64,000 nt of DNA, taken from NCBI RefSeq assembly GCF_016587355.1, contig NZ_BNJF01000003.1, forward strand, positions 682,001-746,000. The letters run 5' to 3'. Source of the DNA: Ktedonospora formicarum (GTDB lineage Bacteria > Chloroflexota > Ktedonobacteria > Ktedonobacterales > Ktedonobacteraceae). Positions 53,264-62,280 of this stretch are shown piece after piece. A program made the position numbers and the translations under genes. The number at the start of each line of letters is the position of its first letter. Positions within the stretch are counted from its first letter, which is position 1. Under the pieces are notes generated by a model. The model saw nothing but the letters and a program-made list of their open reading frames with translations, was not told the origin of the DNA and made no database searches.

Positions 53264-53740
53264 ATGACAGAAAAGGATGGACGCGCGGACTTTGACTTTT
53301 TCGTTGGCACCTGGAAGGTACACAATCGGCGTCTGAAGGAGCGGCTCAAGGGATCGACGACCTGGGAAGAGTTTGGTGGCACTACGGTAATGCGAAAGAT
53401 TCTAGGCGGGCTCGGTAACATAGAAGAATTTACGCTTGAGCGCGAGACAGGGCCAGTGTATGGCATGACCTTGCGCTTCTTCAAGCCTGAATCGGGGCAA
53501 TGGCACATCTATCTAGCCAATAGCGCGAGTGGACTGGACACGCAACCGGCCATCGGCGAATTCAAAGATGGGCGAGGCGAGTTCTATTCGCAAGAATACT
53601 TCGAGGGCCGAAGCATATTTTGCCGTGTGATCTGGTCGGAGACCACCACCAGCGCATGCCAATGGGAGCAAGCATTCTCAACCGATGGTGGTAAAACCTG
53701 GGAAACCAACTGGATTACCACCTTTGAACGGATCGCCTAA
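53264..53740 (+). CDS. DUF1579-like lipocalin-fold protein
   Basis: A 158-residue soluble protein. The start is ATG 53264, with AAAGGAGG 6 bp upstream. FDFFVGTWKVHNRRLKERL, WEEFGGTTVMRKILGG and FEGRSIFCRVIWSE..CQWEQAFSTDGGKTWETNW are the strands of a ten-stranded beta-barrel of the DUF1579 type, a family of unknown biochemical role seen near methyltransferases and regulators. It is divergent from the kinase/phosphatase operon and followed by a terminator shared with the DinB gene. Confidence 0.82.
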   Translation: MTEKDGRADFDFFVGTWKVHNRRLKERLKGSTTWEEFGGTTVMRKILGGLGNIEEFTLERETGPVYGMTLRFFKPESGQWHIYLANSASGLDTQPAIGEFKDGRGEFYSQEYFEGRSIFCRVIWSETTTSACQWEQAFSTDGGKTWETNWITTFERIA

Positions 53741-53768
53741 GCTGGTTCATCTTCAATGATTATAAGCA

Positions 53769-53810
53769 AGAAGTCGTAAGATGTAGCGCGCACTACATTT
53801 TACGACTTCT
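53769..53810. terminator. Bidirectional terminator
   Basis: AGAAGTCGTAA-G-ATGTAG pairs with CTACAT-T-TTACGACTTCT around six bases, followed by TTCCTCTCC. It lies between the convergent DUF1579 and DinB genes. Confidence 0.75.
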
Positions 53811-53825
53811 TTCCTCTCCCACGCC

Positions 53826-54377
53826 TCAAAGGCTCGCTTCATCCCTGGCTTGCGGAACCCAGTCAAGAGCCTTGTCTGGGATGCCATGCTGACCGAGAAA
53901 CAGGCTGAGTTGGGCCGCATGTTCCTGCACGTGACGCATGCCGCACAACTGGAGCTCTAAGAAGTTTATAGTTGCTCCTCCTGGCCAGGGGAAAGTGAAC
54001 GGTTGGCGCTTTTTCTCATCGGACAACTCAGCAATCGTGATCTGGCACTTCTTGCGTAACATCACCAGATAGGTGTGGAGTTCATCCTTGGTGTAGGGTT
54101 GTTGGGAGATGACATCATCAGATCTCTTATTGAAGGGCGCAGGGGGAGTGAATTCTTCCATTGAGCAACCTGTAAGATGCAGATCAAGCGAACTGAGGGT
54201 ATGGTAAGTGATCTCCCAGAAAGCTCCATATTCCGGTCCCTCAGGGTCGGTCCAGAGATGCTCCTGCCAGAGCACATCGGGGCAAGCCACCAGTGCGTTT
54301 TCAAGCATATCGATAGCTGCGCCGAACTGTCGCCACAGAGCGGTGCGCAATGTCGTCTCCATCGGTTGTTCAGCCAT
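53826..54377 (-). CDS. DinB-family protein
   Basis: A 183-residue four-helix-bundle protein of the DinB/YfiT kind, often metal-dependent thiol transferases. Potential metal ligands are H near residue 60 (YHTLSSLDLHLTG) and H in the late GMRHVQEHAAQLSLFLGQH motif, the usual second site. The start at 54377 has AAAGGA 9 bp upstream; a longer frame reading has none. The family is a common stress and detoxification component in soil bacteria, and the substrate is unknown. Confidence 0.85.
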   Translation of the reverse strand: MAEQPMETTLRTALWRQFGAAIDMLENALVACPDVLWQEHLWTDPEGPEYGAFWEITYHTLSSLDLHLTGCSMEEFTPPAPFNKRSDDVISQQPYTKDELHTYLVMLRKKCQITIAELSDEKKRQPFTFPWPGGATINFLELQLCGMRHVQEHAAQLSLFLGQHGIPDKALDWVPQARDEASL

Positions 54378-54499
54378 AACGTGTGTTCCTTTCTGCTTCT
54401 TTTCCTGCATATTACCATCAAAAGCGGTCATGATCGACCCTGATATCGACTATCTTCTAGAATGCGCCTTTGCCCAATTCGTATGTCCTCCCACCATAC

Positions 54500-54523
54500 G
54501 CAAGCTCAAAATTTTGAGCTTGC
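54500..54523. other. 24-bp perfect palindrome
   Basis: GCAAGCTCAAAA and TTTTGAGCTTGC abut without a loop, between the divergent DinB and RHH-ClpN genes. It could be a regulator site or a bidirectional stem. Confidence 0.6.
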
Positions 54524-54560
54524 ACCATGCCCTCCTGCGCTATACCCACATGCTTCACCC

Positions 54561-54590
54561 TTGACACCATGGTAAGTACCATGGTACTCT
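54561..54590 (+). promoter_or_regulatory. Promoter of the RHH-ClpN gene
   Basis: TTGACA (54561-54566), 18-bp spacer, TACTCT (54585-54590). The spacer is occupied by the ACCATGGT repeats, which suggests direct autorepression. Confidence 0.5.
54566..54585 (+). promoter_or_regulatory. Direct-repeat operator, ACCATGGT twice
   Basis: ACCATGGT occurs at 54566-54573 and 54578-54585, a 12-bp period typical of ribbon-helix-helix operators. A related GGTAAGTAC follows both this region and again near 54622. Confidence 0.5.
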
Positions 54591-54647
54591 CTCAATAGAG
54601 GTACACCAGCGTAATTACGGTGGTAAGTACTTGAGAAGGAGGGTTGT

Positions 54648-55238
54648 ATGCCGTCCAGTAAAGATCGACAACGGGTCGAAATTCCCAATCATTTCTATGA
54701 GCAACTCGCGAAGATCGCCGAGACCGAGGATCGCACAATTACTAGCGTCCTCAACCAGCTACTCTTCCAGGCGTTGCAGAACTATCAGCCGACATGGATA
54801 CCTAGCAAACATCTCAGCCGCTTTAATGGGCATGCTCAGCATGTGCTCGCCCTCGCCCGCGAGGAGGCGCAGTCCTTCAATCACCAGTTTATCGGAACCG
54901 AGCACCTGTTAGCGGGCCTATTGCGAGAGCAGAATGGTCTTGCGGCCCAGGCTCTGGCGAATTTGGGTGTCACACTTGAGCCCGTTCGGGCCGCGATTAC
55001 AGAGAAAATTAAGCATGGGGGCCAACCCGTCGAGGGGGAAATAGACTATGTGCCCCGCGTTCGCAAAGTGCTCTCACTGGCAATGGATGAAGCGGAGCGC
55101 CAGGGCAGCGCCTATGTGCGCACCGAACATATCTTATTGGGAATCGTGCGCGATGGCGGTGGTATCGGCGCGGATATTCTCGACACCTTCGGCGTCTTGG
55201 GAAAAGTACGCTCCCAGATTTTCGAGCTTCTTGGCTAG
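54648..55238 (+). CDS. Fusion of ribbon-helix-helix DNA-binding domain and Clp N-terminal domain
   Basis: A 196-residue protein with two parts. Residues 1-50 (RVEIPNHFYEQLAKIAETEDRTITSVLNQLLFQAL) resemble a ribbon-helix-helix repressor. Residues 60-196 are a double Clp N domain: FNHQFIGTEHLLAGLLREQNGLAA and, second, SAYVRTEHILLGIVRDGGGIGADIL, the substrate-receiving module of ClpA/ClpC, but here without any ATPase. GAAGGAGG is about 5 bp before ATG. Direct repeats at the promoter fit autoregulation. The combination could deliver a DNA-bound factor to a Clp protease or sense misfolded proteins; both are guesses. Confidence 0.82.
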   Translation: MPSSKDRQRVEIPNHFYEQLAKIAETEDRTITSVLNQLLFQALQNYQPTWIPSKHLSRFNGHAQHVLALAREEAQSFNHQFIGTEHLLAGLLREQNGLAAQALANLGVTLEPVRAAITEKIKHGGQPVEGEIDYVPRVRKVLSLAMDEAERQGSAYVRTEHILLGIVRDGGGIGADILDTFGVLGKVRSQIFELLG

Positions 55239-55303
55239 CACTTCATTCACGCAAAAGGTTTCAAAGAGGCACGCATTTAATCTGTACGGAAGGAGTACAA
55301 AAC

Positions 55304-56095
55304 ATGTCAGAGAACAGCAAAATCTGGACTGGTAAAGCCGCTAGCTACAATCAGGTACGCCCAACTCCACCATCAGCCTTGCTCGATGTGTTGACTCAAT
55401 TGATTGACTTGCCGCATCCCGCCCTGGTCGTAGACCTGGGGAGCGGAACCGGGATCTCAACCGCCATCTGGGGAGAGAGAGCCGAACAGGTCATCGGGAT
55501 CGAACCCAACGCCGACATGCGGAAAGAGGCACTTCACAAAATCGAGGGCCATCCCCACGCGGACCATATTCGCTATCAGGAAGGGGTGGCGCATCAGACC
55601 GGGCTACCCGATGACTGCGCCGATATCGTCACCGCCGCACAGTCCTTCCACTGGATGGAGCCAACCTCGACCCTGGCTGAAATCGCTCGTATTTTGCGAC
55701 CCGGTGGCATCTTCGCGGCCTATGACTATGACATGCCACCAGCTATCCATTGGGATCTTGATCGCATCTCCCGTGAAGTTAGTCTACGTTTTGTGGAACT
55801 TATAAAGGAGCGCGGACTTCCCCCTGCCTTCAAGCTCTGGTCGAAAGAGCAACACCTCGAAAACATGAGTAAGAGTGGGCATTTCCGCTTCACTCATGCG
55901 GTGCTGCTTCATCATGTTGAGCAAGGAGACGCGAGTCGATATCTGGATATGACACGTAGCTCCGCGTTCAGTCAATTCCAATTCACCGATCAAGAGACCG
56001 GCTTAGATCGCCTGACCGAAGCCGCGCACAAATATATCGGCACCACACCTGTCCCCTGGTATGTGAGTTACCGCGTCCGTATCGCTGTCAAGTAA
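55304..56095 (+). CDS. Class I SAM-dependent methyltransferase
   Basis: A 263-residue methyltransferase of the Methyltransf_11 type. The N-terminus KIWTGKAASYNQVRPTPPSALLDVL is typical of UbiE/trans-aconitate-like members; motif I is VVDLGSGTGISTAIWGE, the acidic strand VIGIEPNADMRKEAL, motif II CADIVTAAQSFHWMEPTSTLAEIARILRPGG in family terms. GGAAGGAG is 9 bp before ATG. It follows the RHH-ClpN gene by 65 bp and ends before a shared terminator. Confidence 0.88.
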   Translation: MSENSKIWTGKAASYNQVRPTPPSALLDVLTQLIDLPHPALVVDLGSGTGISTAIWGERAEQVIGIEPNADMRKEALHKIEGHPHADHIRYQEGVAHQTGLPDDCADIVTAAQSFHWMEPTSTLAEIARILRPGGIFAAYDYDMPPAIHWDLDRISREVSLRFVELIKERGLPPAFKLWSKEQHLENMSKSGHFRFTHAVLLHHVEQGDASRYLDMTRSSAFSQFQFTDQETGLDRLTEAAHKYIGTTPVPWYVSYRVRIAVK

Positions 56096-56108
56096 GCGCG
56101 GCTGAAAC

Positions 56109-56149
56109 AAGGAAGTCCGTCATACAGTCAAGGCATGGCGAACTTCCTT
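56109..56149. terminator. Bidirectional terminator
   Basis: AAGGAAGT-CG-CAT pairs with ATG-CG-ACTTCCTT around a central loop, ending in TTT. It separates the convergent methyltransferase genes. Confidence 0.6.
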
Positions 56150-56161
56150 TACATATCTGAG

Positions 56162-56761
56162 TTACAACACAAAGGGTATGAGCCGCTTCGTGCGCCGCAT
56201 ATACTCCCGATATGGTTGACCTAGATGCTCTTGTAGGACACGCTCTTCAACATAAATACGGTAGCTCAAGCCAATCGACCCACAGCCCATAATTGCCAGC
56301 AAGCTCAACCAGTTGGTTGAGCTAAGTCCAAAGCCCAGAAACATGATGAGCAGGCCAGTATAGGCGGGATGACGAATAAGCCTGTAGGGTCCATTCTCTA
56401 CCACATGCTGATCGGCAACGACCGCTACACTGGGGGTAAAATAACGACCAAGCACTACAACGGCATAAAGTCGGAAAGCAAGACCAGCATAAATCAAGGC
56501 GATGCCGAACCAGGCGATCAAATTGATCGCACTCGTAATATTGGTAGCAGGGACAGCAAAAGGCAACCGCAAGCAGAGCAAGATACCAAGTCCGAGCGTG
56601 ACGCTGACCACCACCCGCGATCCTTTATCCTTGAGGTGAGCGCCCGCATGTACATGTATGAGTTGCCTGATCGCCAAAATCACTTCTATCACCGCCCATA
56701 AAACATAGCCGAACAGAAGAACATTCCGAAACAAGAGATTTTGAGCGAAAAGTGGTTGCAT
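56162..56761 (-). CDS. Isoprenylcysteine carboxyl methyltransferase-family membrane protein
   Basis: A 199-residue membrane methyltransferase of the ICMT/PEMT fold, which modifies prenyl or lipid-like substrates in bacteria. Four to five helices are visible. The cofactor-binding C-terminus is typical: VENGPYRLIRHPAYTGLLIMFLGFGL, then EERVLQEHLGQPYREYMRRTKRLIPFV, including the conserved RHPxY and EE motifs. No ribosome site is evident before ATG 56761. The biological substrate is unknown. Confidence 0.88.
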   Translation of the reverse strand: MQPLFAQNLLFRNVLLFGYVLWAVIEVILAIRQLIHVHAGAHLKDKGSRVVVSVTLGLGILLCLRLPFAVPATNITSAINLIAWFGIALIYAGLAFRLYAVVVLGRYFTPSVAVVADQHVVENGPYRLIRHPAYTGLLIMFLGFGLSSTNWLSLLAIMGCGSIGLSYRIYVEERVLQEHLGQPYREYMRRTKRLIPFVL

Positions 56762-56907
56762 ATACCCAATCCTGTCAGTTCTTCAAGCATTACTCATTTA
56801 GAACGCTATTGACTATAGATGAAGTATAATGCTTGGAGCACACTTTGCCCAGGCATATACACATGTATGTACTCTTGTTTGGATACAACAACAACCCTTC
56901 AGAGCCT

Positions 56908-59013
56908 TTAGTTGCTGGTACTCAAGGATAGCGGGGGAGTACGTCGTTGCGCAAGGTAGCTCTGCAAGCGCTCTTCCCCGCTGGGGCTGACCATAAAGGT
57001 CACGAAGTCGCCCACCTGGATCACGCTTCCGCCCCGTGGGAAGAGCTGGTCACCTCCCTGGCGAATCGAGACAACCAGACATTCATGCGGTAACTGGGCC
57101 TCGCGCAGAGGAACATCCGCCAGGAGCATACCCGGCTCAACCGTTATCTCCAGCATGACCGTTCCCGTAACCAACCCGCGCATACGCCTGGAAGCCTTCG
57201 CCAGTGTTTGACGATAGAGGGTCACAATATCACTCACCGCGAGGATACCAAGGATATTGACATGTCCCGGCAATGACTCCACATCCACGACCGGAGCCCA
57301 ACTCACACGCTGATTGCTCAAACGCTCAAGCGCTTCATCCAGCGTGGCAACGGGATAGAAGGTCAACGGATCGTGATGCATAGCATCACTCACAAAGCTC
57401 TCCTGGCGCTTCTCGATGGGCACGCGCTCAATATCGGCTAGCGTCAGGACACCAACCAGGCAACCCTGCTGATCGATAACGGACGCGCCACTCAATCCCT
57501 TCTCCGTCAATGTGCTCGCCGCCCGTGAGAGCGCCTCGCCAGGCGCGAACTGGAGTGTGAGCGGTTTCATTGCCTGACGTACATTCAGTGTTGAGAGGAG
57601 AGGGAAAGACATTTGCAGGCGGTGCGCGGGGGAATCGGCCCGTGTCGGAAGCTGACTGGTATACATCGTCGTCTCGCCTACAAGGATGCTGGCGATACCA
57701 ACGGCGATCATCGCTGGCGCGAGCATCGAGAGATTCCCTGTCATCTCCGCGACCATCAGCATGACCGCAAGGGGGGCGTGCGCAACCCCACCGAAAAGGG
57801 CCATCATACCTACAATCACGAAAGGCGCAGGTGTCGCGGGTACTCCGGGCACTACCCCATAGCAGAGTCGCCAGAAGCACGCTCCCACCATGCCGCCAAT
57901 GACCATACCGGGACCGAAGATGCCACCAGAGCCACCAGAGCCAATCGAAAGTCCAGTTGTAATAATTTTGGCGAAGGGCAAAAGCAGAATAACCCAGAGA
58001 GGTAACCCCATAAGGCCGGGACCCATGCTCACCTGTACCCAGCCATAACCCATACCAAGCGCCTGTGGAAGGACTAGTCCAATCAAGCCAACAAGCAAGC
58101 CGCCAATACCCGGCCTGACCCAGCGAGGAAGCGGGAGGCGATGAAAGATATGTGTGATGCCATAGAAGCCGCGTGCGTAGCCAATGCCCAGCAAGCCGCA
58201 AAGGATACCCAGAACCACATAGAAGAGGAGTTGCAATGGCTGAGTAAAGGCCAGATCAGCGGGTACAGTGAAGATTGGATTCCAGCCCGACCATGCTCCG
58301 AAGACACTATATCCAACAATAGAAGCCATGAGAGCCGGAATGATGGCCTCGACCTCAAGATCATCTTTGTAGAGAATCTCGGCGGCAAGGATTGCCCCCC
58401 CAAGGGGCGCGCGGAAGATGGCTCCGATCCCGGCACCAATACCTGTCGCGAGCGCCAGGCGACGATCCTGTACATCCAGGCGAAGCACAGTCGCCAGAAT
58501 AGAGCCAAAGCCCGCGCTAATCTGGGCCGCTGGTCCCTCACGTCCAGCCGAGCCCCCCGAACCAATCGTTATCGCCGAAGCAACCAGCTTGACCAGGGGG
58601 ATGCGCGCTCGAATCTCCTTCCCCTCATGGAAGGCCGCAATCGCGGCATCAGTCCCATGTCCCTCAGCCTCGGGAGCCAGACTAAAGACAATGATACCCG
58701 AGACCAGACCACCCAGGGTCGTAATTAATGGCAAGAGCCAGGGACGCGCGGACGCCCAGAAGTTCATGACTCCCTGTTGCGCGCCCTCTCCGCCTGGACT
58801 GGGTGGAAGATAACCGACTATCCGCCCAAGAAAGAGGTCAGTCGTGTAGTTGATCGCGGCATAAAAGGCAATCGCGCCTAACCCCGCGACCAGGCCAATG
58901 AGCGTACTGATAAGCAGCCATTTGAGCAGATAGCGAGGGCTCTCGAAGCTACGCGCGTTGCGCCTGATATGAAAGAGTCTTTTCAGAAATGTAACAGGGA
59001 CAGACGAGTTCAT
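56908..59013 (-). CDS. ClC-family chloride channel/antiporter with CBS pair and TrkA_C domain
   Basis: A 701-residue membrane protein. The ClC core (residues 30-460) shows GSGGSAGREGPAAQ (with the gating glutamate in GREGP), GSGGSGGIFGPGMVIGG and the anion-binding tyrosine region near the end. Two CBS domains follow (MKPLTLQFAPGEALSR and the partner DAMHHDPLTFYPVATLDEAL), then a TrkA_C-like domain (EPGMLLADVPLREAQLPHECLVVSIRQGG). Presence of the gating Glu allows either channel or H+/Cl- exchange. The ATG at 59013 is preceded by GGAGG at 14 bp; a TTG seven codons earlier is an alternative. Confidence 0.93.
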   Translation of the reverse strand: MNSSVPVTFLKRLFHIRRNARSFESPRYLLKWLLISTLIGLVAGLGAIAFYAAINYTTDLFLGRIVGYLPPSPGGEGAQQGVMNFWASARPWLLPLITTLGGLVSGIIVFSLAPEAEGHGTDAAIAAFHEGKEIRARIPLVKLVASAITIGSGGSAGREGPAAQISAGFGSILATVLRLDVQDRRLALATGIGAGIGAIFRAPLGGAILAAEILYKDDLEVEAIIPALMASIVGYSVFGAWSGWNPIFTVPADLAFTQPLQLLFYVVLGILCGLLGIGYARGFYGITHIFHRLPLPRWVRPGIGGLLVGLIGLVLPQALGMGYGWVQVSMGPGLMGLPLWVILLLPFAKIITTGLSIGSGGSGGIFGPGMVIGGMVGACFWRLCYGVVPGVPATPAPFVIVGMMALFGGVAHAPLAVMLMVAEMTGNLSMLAPAMIAVGIASILVGETTMYTSQLPTRADSPAHRLQMSFPLLSTLNVRQAMKPLTLQFAPGEALSRAASTLTEKGLSGASVIDQQGCLVGVLTLADIERVPIEKRQESFVSDAMHHDPLTFYPVATLDEALERLSNQRVSWAPVVDVESLPGHVNILGILAVSDIVTLYRQTLAKASRRMRGLVTGTVMLEITVEPGMLLADVPLREAQLPHECLVVSIRQGGDQLFPRGGSVIQVGDFVTFMVSPSGEERLQSYLAQRRTPPLSLSTSN

Positions 59014-59112
59014 AGCTTGTATCAGAACCTCCAATTCATTGTAACAGTTTTGCGCCTAAATCATGAGTGGGCGGTCAGCCAATAAAAGGTAAAAAAAAGA
59101 GCAGCGACTCCA

Positions 59113-59724
59113 CTAGCTCGTTGCTGAGACCGCAATACCACGAAGTACCATATCCGTGACAAGGTGAGCCTGACGCGCAACAGCCTGCTCTGATTGACCC
59201 AGCACATTTGCGGAGAGAATATATGATTCGGTGAGTGAGTGTATCATCAGCGCCGTCGCCTCGATATCAGAGCACCGAATCTCACCACGCGCCTGACTCT
59301 GCTCCAGAGTAAGCGCGATAGTCGCCAGATAATCGCGCAGAAGCTTAGTTGCCTCAGCCTGGAAAGCGCGGTTAACTCCATAGAGGGCGCTCATATAGAC
59401 GTTAAAGCTATCGCTCTCGTCCCGCGCGAGGCGAGCAAAGGCGAGGAAGAGGCGCTCCAGGCGTTGCTGGATCGTGCCATCAATCGCCAGGGCAGCGCGA
59501 ATCGCTAACAGGTGATCCTGAGCGATATAGCGCAGCATCGCTAGAAAAAGTTCGCGCTTATTCTCAAAATACAGATAGATTGTGCCCTTACCAATGCCAG
59601 CCTGCTCGGCAATAATATTAATATTGGCCTGATCAAAGCCCAGGCGCGCGAACTCGCTTGCCGCCTGACGCAAGATGCGACGTCGTGTCGCCTCACGTGT
59701 CTGCTCATCGACAACTTTAGGCAT
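59113..59724 (-). CDS. TetR-family regulator
   Basis: A 203-residue repressor, start at 59724 with AAGGAG 7 bp upstream; the longer reading adds 16 residues without a ribosome site. The DNA-binding part is RRRILRQAASEFARLGFDQANINIIAEQAGIGKGTIYLYFENKREL in family terms, a QacR/AcrR-like helix-turn-helix with GKGTIYLYF. The effector domain contains the TetR_C_7-like region. It is divergent from the APH-like gene and 100 bp from the ClC gene, either of which may be its target. Confidence 0.9.
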   Translation of the reverse strand: MPKVVDEQTREATRRRILRQAASEFARLGFDQANINIIAEQAGIGKGTIYLYFENKRELFLAMLRYIAQDHLLAIRAALAIDGTIQQRLERLFLAFARLARDESDSFNVYMSALYGVNRAFQAEATKLLRDYLATIALTLEQSQARGEIRCSDIEATALMIHSLTESYILSANVLGQSEQAVARQAHLVTDMVLRGIAVSATS

Positions 59725-59915
59725 CGGGGCACTCCTTACTTCTCTCAACGTTTTTCCTGGGCAACCAGTCATTTATATAACTTTTTCAGTATAGGCTATC
59801 ATAATCTTACCTGTCAAGGCACCCCTGAGAGTCAAATTATGCGCATAGGATCTTGACGCGCTGAACTCATTGCGGGTACGATCATGCTTGGTCGCTATAT
59901 AAAAGGGTGATATCA

Positions 59916-60881
59916 ATGCCACAAGAGAACTTACATAAACTGAATGACCTGAGCGCAATCGCGAGAATCGCAAAGCGTGTGTTCCCTTCTTCATCTTGCT
60001 CCATAGAGCGCGTGGAAGAGGGAGTATCCACCTTTGTTTATCGCATCATTCATGGTAGGGAGACATTTTATCTACGCATACTTCCAGAAGAGGGGCAGAG
60101 CTTCGCACCTGAAATAGCAGTACATGAGCGCCTGCGTGCGCTTGGTGTCAGGGTGCCAGAAATAATCTACTTCGAGCATTGTGAGGCACAACTTCAGCGC
60201 TCAATCATGGTCGTCAGCGAGATCAAGGGGAAACCTCTTAGCCAATCGCCTGAGCTAAATCAATCAGAGCAAGAGTCTATAGCACGCGAGGGTGGACGCG
60301 ATCTAGCCCGCATTAATAGCGTGCTGGTCGAGGGTTTCGGCTGGATTGCTCGGGACGATCCACATCCAGGCTCGCTACGTGGCGAGCATCAGATGCACAG
60401 CGCCTTTGCCTTGGAATATTGGGAGGCAGACCTGGCCTTCCTGGCAGAACAGTTCCTGCCCATAGATGACATTGAGCGCCTCAATCTGGTACGAACGCGC
60501 TATGCGTCCTGGCTAGATATTCCCCAGGCTCATCTAGCACACGGCGACCTGGACGCGACCCATATCTTCCAGCATGAGGGACACTATAGCGGTATTATCG
60601 ACTTCGGCGAGATCCGAGGCACTAGCCCATGGTATGATCTTGGGCATTTCTCCATGCGCGATGGGGAACGGCTACCGTTCCGCCTTACACCTGCCCTCAT
60701 GCACGGTTATGCCGACCTGGCACCTCTCCCCGCATCTATCGAACAGTATATATGTCTTGAGAGCTTGCTTATTAATGTGCGAGCACTCGCCAGGAGCTTG
60801 CGTAAGCGCCCTCTTGACCGCTATACCCACCATCAGATAATGGTACTAAACACAGATCTTGAAACCCTTCTTCGCTCATAA
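59916..60881 (+). CDS. Aminoglycoside-phosphotransferase-like kinase
   Basis: A 321-residue APH-family kinase. The start is ATG 59916, with AAAAGGG 8 bp upstream. The N-lobe carries FVYRIIHGRETFYLRILPEE, where the Arg/Lys-type ATP anchor is atypical; the catalytic loop is AHGDLDATHIFQHEG (HxDxDxxH form) and the metal motif IIDFGEIRGTSPWYDLGHF. Such proteins phosphorylate antibiotics, sugars or other small molecules; the position opposite a TetR gene suggests inducible resistance, which is unproven. Confidence 0.85.
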   Translation: MPQENLHKLNDLSAIARIAKRVFPSSSCSIERVEEGVSTFVYRIIHGRETFYLRILPEEGQSFAPEIAVHERLRALGVRVPEIIYFEHCEAQLQRSIMVVSEIKGKPLSQSPELNQSEQESIAREGGRDLARINSVLVEGFGWIARDDPHPGSLRGEHQMHSAFALEYWEADLAFLAEQFLPIDDIERLNLVRTRYASWLDIPQAHLAHGDLDATHIFQHEGHYSGIIDFGEIRGTSPWYDLGHFSMRDGERLPFRLTPALMHGYADLAPLPASIEQYICLESLLINVRALARSLRKRPLDRYTHHQIMVLNTDLETLLRS

Positions 60882-60912
60882 ATTAAACGAGTCTGTAGCC
60901 TGCACCGCACAA

Positions 60913-60950
60913 ATTCACAAATTATTGAAACGCCATATTCACAAATAATA
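60913..60950 (+). promoter_or_regulatory. Direct repeats upstream of the M4 peptidase gene
   Basis: ATTCACAAATTATT (60913-60926) and ATTCACAAATAATA (60937-60950), 24 bp apart, are near-identical and lie on the same face of the helix. They may be activator sites for the peptidase gene at 61171. Confidence 0.45.
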
Positions 60951-61170
60951 CCTTTTAGACAGATTGCTCTTGTAAATCCTAATGCTATATATTATACTTT
61001 TAAAACAAGCGTCTTCTCATTCTACACTGCCTGATCCTGAATATCGGGCCATCTTCCCGACTGGAAGCATGCAGGAGCGCTCCACAGGTGACACCTACTG
61101 ACTCCCCCTGGAGGGTTGTCTTGTGCTGGTTGGAAGTAGAGGTTGTGAGATGAAAGGAGACTACTCTCTC

Positions 61171-62265
61171 ATGCAGCAACATATACCCCGTCATTCCCGT
61201 TATGGGATTGTTCCACCGTACATTTTGTACTCCATCGCGAATCGGGGCACGCGAACGCAGCGTCAGCACGCTCTCAGGGCCCTGCAAGTCGCGCTCAGCA
61301 CTCATCCCACGAGACAGGCAGCGGGGCGGAGGCGAAGCATTCAGAGGACTCAGTCCCCCACACCCAGGCGCACCATCTATGATGCTCACCATAGCGGTCG
61401 CCTGCCGGGGAAGATTGTACGTAAGGAAGGGCAGGCCATAGGAAGCGATAGCGCGACCAATGAGGCGTATGATGGTCTGGGCTGGTCTTATAGGCTCTAT
61501 CAACAGAAATTTGGGCGCAACTCCATCGATAATCAAGGTCAAACGCTCAAAGCGACGGTCCACTATAGCTCGGATTACAATAACGCCTTCTGGGATGAGA
61601 GAAGTAAACGGGTGGTCTTTGGAGATGGCGACGGCGATCTCTTCCGCCGCTTTACGGTCGCCATCGAGGTGATTGGTCATGAATTGACGCATGGTATCAC
61701 GGCCTATGAGGCTGATCTAGACTACAAGGGACAATCAGGCGCTCTTAACGAATCGATTTCCGATGTCTTTGGCTCACTTATCAAACAGTTTTCGCGAGGT
61801 CAAACCGCCGATCAGGCCGACTGGCTGATCGGGGAGGGGCTCTTTACCCACAAGGTGCAGGGGGTCGCGCTCCGCTCCTTGAAAGCACCCGGTACAGCCT
61901 ACAATGATCCCATACTAGGACAGGACCCTCAGCCCGCGACGATGGATGGCTATATCGAGATTGAGGACGATGATGGAGGGGTGCATACCAACTCAGGCAT
62001 TCCAAATCACGCCTTCTATCTGGTCGCGACGGCTCTGGGGGGCTATGCCTGGGAGAAAGCCGGACACATCTGGTACAAGGCGATGACAGATTCGGCAATG
62101 GGTCCACAAACAACCTTTAAGGACTTTGCCAATCTCACACTCAAACAAGCCGAACGCCTCCAAGGCGATGAAGGTAAAGAGCGAGAAGCCGTCCAACAAG
62201 CCTGGGAAGCCGTCAAGGTTCTTCCTCACAAACACACCTCCAACGAGGAGAGCGCCGCCGACTGA
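61171..62265 (+). CDS. M4 (thermolysin-family) metallopeptidase, protealysin type
   Basis: A 364-residue zinc peptidase. It has the short protealysin-like propeptide (MQQHIPRHSRYGIVPPYIL..., about 60 residues) and no classical signal peptide, unlike secreted thermolysins. The zinc site is H170-E171-L-T-H174 in IGHELTHGITAYEADL with third ligand E194 in GALNESISDVFG; a Tyr-His active pair follows near IPNHAFYLVA. ATG 61171 has AAAGGAGA about 10 bp upstream. It resembles the gene at 63384, with nearly the same leader sequence, so the two are tandem paralogues separated by the RRM gene. Confidence 0.92.
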   Translation: MQQHIPRHSRYGIVPPYILYSIANRGTRTQRQHALRALQVALSTHPTRQAAGRRRSIQRTQSPTPRRTIYDAHHSGRLPGKIVRKEGQAIGSDSATNEAYDGLGWSYRLYQQKFGRNSIDNQGQTLKATVHYSSDYNNAFWDERSKRVVFGDGDGDLFRRFTVAIEVIGHELTHGITAYEADLDYKGQSGALNESISDVFGSLIKQFSRGQTADQADWLIGEGLFTHKVQGVALRSLKAPGTAYNDPILGQDPQPATMDGYIEIEDDDGGVHTNSGIPNHAFYLVATALGGYAWEKAGHIWYKAMTDSAMGPQTTFKDFANLTLKQAERLQGDEGKEREAVQQAWEAVKVLPHKHTSNEESAAD

Positions 62266-62280
62266 GAAGAAGAATGCCGC

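Noticed and set aside
61000..61692. 230-codon minus-strand frame over the M4 peptidase start
   Set aside because: Antisense to a clear peptidase with intact zinc site; a similar antisense frame recurs over the second copy, as expected for shared codon bias.
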